Positions 6,264 to 11,734 of a stretch of DNA of 11,734 nt are shown here, in pieces (the first letter of the stretch is position 1; the number at the start of each line of letters is the position of its first letter). The DNA is from Epulopiscium sp. Nele67-Bin004. Lineage in GTDB: Bacteria > Bacillota_A > Clostridia > Lachnospirales > Cellulosilyticaceae. The notes beneath the pieces were generated by a model. That model was not told the DNA's origin, did not search any database, and saw only the letters and a program-made list of their open reading frames with translations. Made by a program: the position numbers and the translations under genes. The stretch covers positions 1-11,734 of the forward strand of contig LNZQ01000212.1 of NCBI GenBank assembly GCA_002007315.1, in the 5' to 3' direction.

Positions 6264-6731
6264 TTATTCTATAAAAGTGCTGTCTTCATCAAGTTCATAT
6301 GGTTCAGATGTTTCAAAGTTGACATATGTGCTATGTGTATTAGTATCAAAGCTGTTGAAAACTATAATCGTTGATATAAGGAAAAAAATATGGAGTACAA
6401 CAAAAGCAATAAATATTCCTAAAATTACTTTCCATATAGTATTTGAACGCTTGTTTTTAAGAGCTAGTTGTTCGTTTATTCGTGAGAGTTGTTGAGCAAT
6501 TTCATTTTGTTGTTCGGTTGCCGTTTCACTAAGTTGAATATTTTCACCTAAAAGCTCACTTGTGCTAACTTCAAATAAATCTGCAATTTGAATAAGCATT
6601 TGTGCATCTGGAACAGACAAACCTTTTTCCCACTTTGAGATTGTTTGACGAACAACATTTAACCTTATTGCTAAATCTTCTTGTGTAAAGCCTCGCTGTT
6701 TTCTTAATGATTTAATTTTTTCGTTTAACAT
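6264..6731 (-). CDS. Membrane-anchored XRE/Cro-type transcription regulator
   Basis: A 155-residue protein. Residues 5-60 form a Cro/C1-type helix-turn-helix (LRKQRGFTQEDLAIRLN, RQTISKWEKGLSVPD). A glutamine-rich, likely coiled segment (70-95) precedes a single strongly hydrophobic helix at 101-125, and an acidic tail (126-155) that would lie outside the cell. This layout is common in Firmicutes and suggests a repressor held at the membrane, able to respond to something in the envelope or to control a neighbouring membrane function. The ATG is supported by AGGAGG (6740-6745 on the plus strand) nine bases away. It is divergent from the HlyD-like and division-gene block, so it may control that promoter. 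The target is unknown. Confidence 0.85.
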   Translation of the reverse strand: MLNEKIKSLRKQRGFTQEDLAIRLNVVRQTISKWEKGLSVPDAQMLIQIADLFEVSTSELLGENIQLSETATEQQNEIAQQLSRINEQLALKNKRSNTIWKVILGIFIAFVVLHIFFLISTIIVFNSFDTNTHSTYVNFETSEPYELDEDSTFIE

Positions 6732-6759
6732 GGCGAATACCTCCTTTGGTTATAGTTTA

Positions 6760-6795
6760 ATTATATCCGATATTTGCCCGTTGCTACAAGCAACG
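6760..6795 (-). promoter_or_regulatory. Promoter of the XRE gene with a palindromic candidate operator
   Basis: On the minus strand TATAAT (plus positions 6765-6760) lies about 15 bases before the AGGAGG of the XRE gene. A poor -35 (TTGTAG, 6789-6784) is 18 bases upstream. A perfect inverted repeat, CGTTGC-TACAA-GCAACG (6779-6795), covers that -35, a typical place for autorepression by an XRE dimer. The hexamer position and the operator role are inferred. Confidence 0.42.
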
Positions 6796-6808
6796 CATAC
6801 TAACATTG

Positions 6809-6906
6809 GGTTTACATGCACATTATAAGGAAATATCACAATATATTATATGCGGTTATGTTCTAAAGGTTGCAGGTTTACATGCACATTATAAGGAAAT
6901 ATCACA
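6809..6906. repeat. Two identical 32-bp direct repeats at 66-bp period (possible CRISPR mini-array or paired operators)
   Basis: The segments 6809-6840 and 6875-6906 are identical over 32 bases and separated by a non-repeated 34 bases. Read on the minus strand, the core (6810-6839 and 6876-6905, 30 bases) begins GTGATATTTCC and ends GCATGTAAAC. Clostridial type I-B CRISPR repeats are 29-30 bases, often end ATGTAAAT or AAAC, and have spacers of about 35-38 bases; here the spacer would be 36 (6840-6875). No third copy is recognisable one period to either side and no cas gene is in the window. The alternative is a duplicated regulatory site between the divergent XRE and HlyD-like genes. Confidence 0.85.
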
Positions 6907-6988
6907 GCATATTTTGGAAAAATTTATAGACTAATGGCATATTTAATGATAAACTATACACAGATTATTTTTTATAGGAGTTTATGAC

Positions 6989-8743
6989 ATGACAAAGAAA
7001 CCATTAAATAGAAAAACAGCCAAAAAAGGTGTAAATACCAAAAGAAAAAAGCAAACTAAACGACCTAACCCAAATTCAGAAACTTACAATTTGGAAGAAT
7101 ATAGACAGAAAAAACAAAAGAAACAAGCAGGCAACTATAATGTAAAACTAAACTATAACAGACCCCAACAAACGCCACCACCTAAAGCAAAGTTGAGAGT
7201 TGTTGAAGGTAATAATACATACTCTAAAGACAAACAAAATCCAAAGAACCCGCAAAATGCACCTAGAAGGCGAAGAAAAAGACGATTTAATAAAGCTCAA
7301 AGAGATATGATGATTTCGCTTGTTGGAGTTTTTTTAGTCGTATTTGTAGGGGTAAAATTAGCACAGTTATATGCAAAACCAACGATAACATATCAAGAAG
7401 TTGCATCGGGCATGATAGACAATAGCGAAATTATAAGCGGGATTATCATTAGAAAAGAGTCTGTTTACGATAGCACAAGTACGGGGGACGTGCACTACGT
7501 AACTATTGAAGGTGAAAAAGTTAAAAAAGACGGTGCAGTTGCGGTGATTGCTGACAATCAACTTATTAGTAGCACACAAGGCGAAATTAAACAGCTTGAT
7601 ACCGATATTTCACAAGTGCAAGACAAACGGGTTGATGTTTCTGATTATCAACAACAACTTTATGCACTTTCAGATGATATCAACACCGAACTTACAAAAT
7701 ATTATAAACAACAAGATACGTATACACTACAAAATTTATACAGTTTGCGTGATAATTTGGACACTATAATAGGAAACAAAAACTATATTTATGCAAGTGA
7801 TGACTTTCAAGAAGACTGGGATTTGCAACAAAATAGAATAGATTTAAGCGACAAAATAGATAGTTATCAAAATACCGTTGTTGCTGAAGTGGCAGGAACA
7901 GTGTCATACAAAATAGATGGCTATGAAGACATATCACTTGATATGGATTATGACACATATGCATCATTATTAAAGGAAATGCCAGATGAAAATATGCAAC
8001 TTTCGGCGTCATCAGCAGTTGAAGGTGAACCTTTGTTTAAGATTATAGAGGGGTACACTTGGGAAATAATTACGTATATAAAAACTCAAGAAAGCCTATC
8101 ATATATAGTAGGCGAAAAAATTACAATCACTATAAATCAAAAAAATAATATGCAACTTACAGGAACTATCACCCAAAAAACTACAGACGAGGATTATACA
8201 AAGCTCGTTTTAGAAGTAAGCACAAACTTAAATGACTTTTTAAGCGACAGAAAAATCTCGTTTTCGTTAGGGGACACGTCTGCTGAAGGATTGAAAATTC
8301 CGATTTCGGCTATAATTGAAAAGCATACACTATTAGTACCAAACGATTATATATTTATGGAAGGTGGTAAATATGGTGTGCTACAAGTGCAAAACAACGG
8401 GACAACAAAATTTGTACAGGTAAATAGACAAACTATAGGCGAAACTTATACAGGCATTTTGCAAGATGTAAATGATAGTTCTGTTATACAGCTATACGAC
8501 GAAATTAAACACCCTGAAACAGACGAGATATATACAGTGGGTAGAATTGAATCTATACAAGGGGTATACATTATAAATGATGGATACGCCAACTTTAAGA
8601 AAATTAAAATAGCAATAGACAACGGAGAATATGCAATTTTGACATCAGACGATAGCACGTCGCTAAAGAGATTAGACCAAGTTATAACTAATCCTAAAGG
8701 CGTGGAAGAAAATCAATTAATACAAAATATTGAAAATAAATAA
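6989..8743 (+). CDS. HlyD-like membrane-fusion (adaptor) protein with long basic N-terminal tail
   Basis: A 584-residue single-pass membrane protein. Residues 1-106 are cytoplasmic and unusually basic (34 Lys/Arg against 6 Asp/Glu), rich in Asn, Gln and Pro, ending in APRRRRKRRF. A membrane helix spans about 107-127. Outside follows an HlyD-type layout: first half of a barrel-sandwich (lipoyl-like) domain (about 142-190, SGIIIRKESVY...EGEKVKKDGAVAVI), a short alpha-helical hairpin (195-292), the second half (298-312, VAEVAGTVSYKIDG, and GEPLFKI near 346), then beta-rich domains to the end. HlyD proteins usually pair with an ABC or RND exporter, but none is adjacent; instead division genes follow. 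The ATG is supported by AGGAG (6976-6980). I infer an envelope-linked role connected with division; a true transport role is unproven. Confidence 0.75.
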   Translation: MTKKPLNRKTAKKGVNTKRKKQTKRPNPNSETYNLEEYRQKKQKKQAGNYNVKLNYNRPQQTPPPKAKLRVVEGNNTYSKDKQNPKNPQNAPRRRRKRRFNKAQRDMMISLVGVFLVVFVGVKLAQLYAKPTITYQEVASGMIDNSEIISGIIIRKESVYDSTSTGDVHYVTIEGEKVKKDGAVAVIADNQLISSTQGEIKQLDTDISQVQDKRVDVSDYQQQLYALSDDINTELTKYYKQQDTYTLQNLYSLRDNLDTIIGNKNYIYASDDFQEDWDLQQNRIDLSDKIDSYQNTVVAEVAGTVSYKIDGYEDISLDMDYDTYASLLKEMPDENMQLSASSAVEGEPLFKIIEGYTWEIITYIKTQESLSYIVGEKITITINQKNNMQLTGTITQKTTDEDYTKLVLEVSTNLNDFLSDRKISFSLGDTSAEGLKIPISAIIEKHTLLVPNDYIFMEGGKYGVLQVQNNGTTKFVQVNRQTIGETYTGILQDVNDSSVIQLYDEIKHPETDEIYTVGRIESIQGVYIINDGYANFKKIKIAIDNGEYAILTSDDSTSLKRLDQVITNPKGVEENQLIQNIENK

Positions 8744-8759
8744 CACTGAGGGAAAAAAC

Positions 8760-9461
8760 ATGCTAGATAAAATAAATCAAATACAACAACAAATTGAAGA
8801 CGCTAAACAAAAAAGCCCAAATCCGACAGCAGATATAACGTTAATAGCAGTATCAAAAACTTACCCTATTGAGGCAATTGAGGAAGCATACGCAAACGGT
8901 ATAAAAGATTTTGGGGAAAACAAAGTGCAAGAGCTTACAACGAAAATCGCACAAACAGACTTAGATATAAATTGGCACTTTATAGGGCACTTGCAAACGA
9001 ACAAAGTTAAATATATAGTGGATAAGGTAGTTCTTATCCACTCGGTTGATAGCATCAAGTTAATTGATGAGATTGAAAAACAAGCTTTTAAAAAGAATAT
9101 TGTGTGCCAAATACTACTTGAAATAAACATTGCTAACGAAGAAAGCAAGTTTGGATTTGATATAAATGAAGTTGATAAAATTTTAGAATATATTAAACAG
9201 TTACGTCATGTACAAGTTAGAGGCTTGATGTGCGTAGCCCCAAATGTTGCTGATAAAGAAGAAAATAGGAAGTTATTTCAAATTATTTACAAAAAATTTG
9301 TTGACATACAAATACAAAACTTGGATAATGTATATATGGACATATTGTCTGTAGGTATGAGCAATGATTTTACAGTTGCAGTAGAAGAAGGTTCAAATTG
9401 TGTACGTATAGGGACGGCGATATTTGGAAATAGACAATACGCTAAAAGAATGGAGAGATGA
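8760..9461 (+). CDS. yggS: YggS/PLPBP-type pyridoxal phosphate homeostasis protein
   Basis: A 233-residue cytoplasmic TIM-barrel protein (alanine-racemase-like N-terminal fold) that binds pyridoxal 5'-phosphate and buffers vitamin B6 and amino-acid metabolism without known enzyme activity. The PLP lysine is K33 in LIAVSKTYP. Other conserved blocks are DFGENKVQEL, NWHFIGHLQTNK, NEESKFGF, VRGLMCVAP and LSVGMSNDF with VRIGTAIFG near the end. The length is normal. The start at 8760 is chosen because TGAGGGA (8747-8753) lies just upstream and after the stop of the previous gene; an ATG at 8730 would overlap that gene by 14 bases without a site. In Firmicutes this gene (ylmE in Bacillus) commonly opens the sepF-ylmH-divIVA cluster, as here. 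Confidence 0.95.
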   Translation: MLDKINQIQQQIEDAKQKSPNPTADITLIAVSKTYPIEAIEEAYANGIKDFGENKVQELTTKIAQTDLDINWHFIGHLQTNKVKYIVDKVVLIHSVDSIKLIDEIEKQAFKKNIVCQILLEINIANEESKFGFDINEVDKILEYIKQLRHVQVRGLMCVAPNVADKEENRKLFQIIYKKFVDIQIQNLDNVYMDILSVGMSNDFTVAVEEGSNCVRIGTAIFGNRQYAKRMER

Positions 9462-9462
9462 T

Positions 9463-9864
9463 ATGCTAAAATGGATGAAAAGTTTTCAAGCCGACTATGA
9501 AGATGAGTATGAGGAAGAAGAAGAATATGAAACAGAAGCACCACAACCAGCAATTCCTAGACTAGGGACACCACAACCTCAAGCTTCAAGCAAACTTGTT
9601 TCAATATCAAGTCAACAAGGATTTAAACGTCAAGAACTGCTAAGCATTACTATGGCTGATTACTCAAGTACAGGTGAAATAGCATCATATATCAAGTCGA
9701 AAAAGCCAATAATAGTAAACATGCAAAAACTTGATGAGCGTGAAGTACAACGAGCACTTGACTATTTATCAGGGGTAAGCTATGCACTTGATGGAACAGT
9801 TGAACTTGTAGCACAAAATATTTATGTTATGGTGCCAGACCACATCGAGCTAAACAAAGAATAA
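9463..9864 (+). CDS. sepF: SepF, FtsZ-ring membrane anchor and assembly protein
   Basis: A 133-residue protein. SepF binds the FtsZ tail, polymerises into rings and tethers the Z-ring through an N-terminal amphipathic helix. Here the helix is short (MLKWMKSFQ), followed by a strongly acidic segment (about 10-25, DYEDEYEEEEEYETE), a Pro/Gln linker, and the globular SepF domain (about 55-130: PIIVNMQKLDEREVQRALDYLSG, YALDGTVELVAQNIYVMVP). The start codon lies one base after the yggS stop; its site GGAGAG (9452-9457) lies inside yggS, so the two are translationally coupled. A TTG start further upstream at 9424 would read through that site and is not needed. Confidence 0.94.
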   Translation: MLKWMKSFQADYEDEYEEEEEYETEAPQPAIPRLGTPQPQASSKLVSISSQQGFKRQELLSITMADYSSTGEIASYIKSKKPIIVNMQKLDEREVQRALDYLSGVSYALDGTVELVAQNIYVMVPDHIELNKE

Positions 9865-9885
9865 CAACTTATAAAGGGAGAAAAC

Positions 9886-10662
9886 GTGGCTATTAAATGG
9901 GAAAGTATAACTAATGAAAGTGAAAAACTATTTTTAAAAACTGTTAACGAATATACTATAAAATCTGAGGCACAAAGCCGTGAACTTTATACAGATTTTT
10001 ATGAAATAGATTGGATGAAAAGTATTATAGCCAAACACTTTGGAAAGTATATGCAAGACAGATATAAGTTTATTGGGGGATATGAATATGCCGAAAGAGG
10101 GGTTCTTGCCTGTTTACCATATGATGAGGCATACGACGTACCAATTACTATTTTAAAAATCGAAGTTAAAACAGGAATTGGAAAACCACTATCGCATAGA
10201 GATTTTTTAGGAAGTTTGTTAGGACTAGGTATAGAAAGAAATAAGATTGGGGATATAATAACAAAGCCTTTTGGTGCGTATGTTATAGCTCATTCGGATA
10301 TAGGTGAGTTTATCCGATGGAACTTAACACAAATTGGGAGATATTCGCAAGTTGAAAGTTCTATTATAACAGAAGATTTGCTAGAAATTGAACCGCCTAA
10401 ATTTAAAGAAATTACAGGTACAGTGGCATCTTTGCGTGTTGATGCTGTATTTAGTTTGGCATTTGGAATATCTAGAACTAGTTGTGATAAACTATTAGAA
10501 CAAGGCAAAGGAAAATCAAGCGGAACTATAATAAATAGTTCATACAAAATTGAAGCTGGAGAAGTGTTGACACTTAGAGGATACGGTAAGATTAGGATTA
10601 AAGATATAGCTGGCATGAGCAAAAAACAGAGAACGTACATAACAGTAGAAAGATACATTTAG
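9886..10662 (+). CDS. ylmH: YlmH, S4-domain RNA-binding protein
   Basis: A 258-residue protein with the YlmH N-terminal RNA-binding region (about 80-160; GLGIERNKIGDI and AYVIAHSDIGEFI are characteristic) and a C-terminal S4 domain (about 180-250: LRVDAVFSLAFGISRTSCDKLL and GEVLTLRGYGKIRI). In Bacillus, YlmH binds the 50S subunit with peptidyl-tRNA and acts in ribosome-associated quality control; in other bacteria it is tied to division. The GTG start is supported by AGGGAG (9875-9880) five bases upstream. It sits 21 bases after sepF in one transcript. Confidence 0.94.
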   Translation: MAIKWESITNESEKLFLKTVNEYTIKSEAQSRELYTDFYEIDWMKSIIAKHFGKYMQDRYKFIGGYEYAERGVLACLPYDEAYDVPITILKIEVKTGIGKPLSHRDFLGSLLGLGIERNKIGDIITKPFGAYVIAHSDIGEFIRWNLTQIGRYSQVESSIITEDLLEIEPPKFKEITGTVASLRVDAVFSLAFGISRTSCDKLLEQGKGKSSGTIINSSYKIEAGEVLTLRGYGKIRIKDIAGMSKKQRTYITVERYI

Positions 10663-10713
10663 ATAAAATGTTATGATATTGACTATGTAAATTTATAATA
10701 AGGAGTGATGACA

Positions 10714-11721
10714 GTGGTATCTTCGATAGATATACAAAATAAAGATTTCAAAAAAGCTGCATTCGGAGGATATAATATTGAAGACGTAAACAACTTTTTT
10801 GAAGAAGTTGGGGAGTCTTTCAAACATATAACTAAAGAAAACCATGACCTAAAAGGTAAGGTTGAAGCTTTGGTGGAAGAAATGAAATACTACAAAACAA
10901 TGGAAGATACGATACAAAATGTATTAGTTACTGCACAAAAGTCAGCAAACGAAACGAAACAAGAAGCACTTGATGCATCAGAAACCCTAACAAAAGAAGC
11001 TAAAGAACAAGCAAAGGCTACTAAAAAAGATGCTAACGAATATGCAAATAGTGTAAAACAAGAAGCCGATGAATACGTAAAAAAAGCAAAAGATAAAGTT
11101 AATGAGCAAGTTAAAAAACAACAAGCAAATGCTGAAAATGATGTGAAAATTTTAAAAGAGGAAGCCCAGAAGTATGCAGACAAAGTAAAACAAGATGCAG
11201 AAAAACATGGCTTGATTTTAACAAAAGAAGCACAAAGTACAGCAGATGAGTTGCTTTATAAAGTACAAGTTGAAGTTGACTTATACAATCAACAAATCAT
11301 TAACCTAAAAAACCAATATGATAGTTACAAAAAACATATTAGAAAAATGTTAGGGGAACAACTAGCGATATTAAATCAAGCAAACCAAGTTGACAAAGAA
11401 TTAGCGAACTTATGCAAAAATATACCTGAAAAACCTGTTGTACCACTCTCACAACCTAGTCAACAAGAACCAGTACAAGTAAATACAGTAAATGAAGAAA
11501 AAGTACAAGAAGAAAAACCAAAAGAAGAAAATCTAAAAGAAGAAGAAAAAGTACGGGAAGAAGTAGAAATTAAAGTTGAGAATACAAAAACAGATGAAAC
11601 ACCTAGACCCCATGAAGTAGAAACAAATACAGATGAACCTAAACTTGGAGATATAGCAATTGAAAAAGTTTCGTCTGACCTTGATAATCAGGACTATACA
11701 AGAGAGTTTCTGATAATGTAA
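10714..11721 (+). CDS. divIVA: DivIVA, long form with 11-residue repeat coiled coil and acidic tail
   Basis: A 335-residue protein, about twice the Bacillus length (164). DivIVA proteins gather at negatively curved membrane (poles, septa) and recruit partners. The membrane-binding N-terminal domain (1-60) reads FKKAAFGGYNIEDVNNFFEE; F17 matches the membrane-inserting Phe of Bacillus but the next residue is Gly, not Arg. Residues 82-180 are nine consecutive 11-residue units, consensus K-x-(E/D)-A-x-E-x-(A/V), then a further coiled coil to about 232, a Pro/Gln linker, and a Glu/Lys-rich tail (about 260-308) ending in YTREFLIM. The GTG at 10714 is chosen because AAGGAG ends eight bases before it; the ATG at 10708 and GTG at 10705 overlap or abut that site. 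It is the last gene seen; the window ends 13 bases later without a terminator. Confidence 0.93.
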   Translation: MVSSIDIQNKDFKKAAFGGYNIEDVNNFFEEVGESFKHITKENHDLKGKVEALVEEMKYYKTMEDTIQNVLVTAQKSANETKQEALDASETLTKEAKEQAKATKKDANEYANSVKQEADEYVKKAKDKVNEQVKKQQANAENDVKILKEEAQKYADKVKQDAEKHGLILTKEAQSTADELLYKVQVEVDLYNQQIINLKNQYDSYKKHIRKMLGEQLAILNQANQVDKELANLCKNIPEKPVVPLSQPSQQEPVQVNTVNEEKVQEEKPKEENLKEEEKVREEVEIKVENTKTDETPRPHEVETNTDEPKLGDIAIEKVSSDLDNQDYTREFLIM

Positions 11722-11734
11722 AATAGAAAACGTG

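Noticed and set aside
6748..6774. A degenerate third copy of the 32-bp repeat
   Set aside because: Only GGTT and an ATTATA stretch match after inserting gaps, and the offset (61 bases) breaks the 66-bp period; it coincides with the AT-rich XRE promoter.
8730..8759. Upstream ATG giving yggS ten extra residues
   Set aside because: It overlaps the preceding gene and has no ribosome binding site; TGAGGGA fits the ATG at 8760, and the length then matches the family.
9424..9462. Upstream TTG start for sepF
   Set aside because: The extra residues are the yggS end read in another frame; the short amphipathic helix expected at the SepF N-terminus begins at 9463.
10679..10699. TTGACT and TATAAT ahead of divIVA as a promoter
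   Set aside because: The spacer is only nine bases, far from the usual 16-18, and the TATAAT abuts the ribosome binding site.

Overview
The window is AT-rich with strong AGGAGG-type ribosome binding sites. It carries a yggS-sepF-ylmH-divIVA division cluster, a VanR/VanS-like two-component pair and a GT4 glycolipid-type glycosyltransferase. Together these point to a low-GC Gram-positive bacterium of the Clostridia, perhaps Lachnospirales. That placement is an inference from gene content, not from a search.

Layout. (1) Positions 1-475 hold the 3' end of an Rpn-family (PD-(D/E)XK) nuclease gene that begins outside the window. Inside it an almost ideal ribosome binding site and in-frame ATG could give a separate 72-residue C-terminal protein that carries tetrapeptide repeats. 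(2) 543-1196 encodes a YcxB-like membrane protein between two terminators. (3) 1434-3541 encodes an OmpR/VanR-type response regulator and its sensor kinase, possibly with a tiny ORF bridging them. (4) 3717-6186 is a two-gene unit: a GT4 diacylglycerol-glucosyltransferase-like enzyme, then a CNNM/CorC-type transporter with CBS domains. (5) On the minus strand, 6264-6731 encodes a membrane-anchored XRE regulator, divergent from the last unit. (6) 6989-11721 is a co-directional block: an HlyD-like membrane adaptor with a very basic N-terminal tail, YggS (PLP homeostasis), SepF (FtsZ-ring anchor), YlmH (S4 RNA-binding, ribosome quality control) and a long DivIVA.

How the parts may work together. 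The promoters of the two-component operon and of the glycosyltransferase operon look alike. Both have an extended -10 without a -35, a GCTAAA box 24 bp before the TG of that -10, and 11-bp repeats in the same helical phase. I infer that the regulator controls its own operon and the glycolipid/transporter operon as an envelope-stress module. The 6989-11721 block is a division and envelope-growth operon. The XRE gene and the HlyD-like gene diverge from an intergenic region that holds two identical 32-bp repeats at a 66-bp period. That geometry matches a one-spacer type I-B CRISPR array, but could also be a pair of operators.

Most notable points: the candidate gene-within-a-gene in the Rpn locus, the matched promoter pair, the possible CRISPR mini-array, a G7 tract early in the sensor kinase gene that could allow on/off switching, and a nine-unit 11-residue repeat in DivIVA. 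No rRNA, tRNA, insertion sequence or replication origin was seen, and no stretch without a gene exceeds 300 bases.
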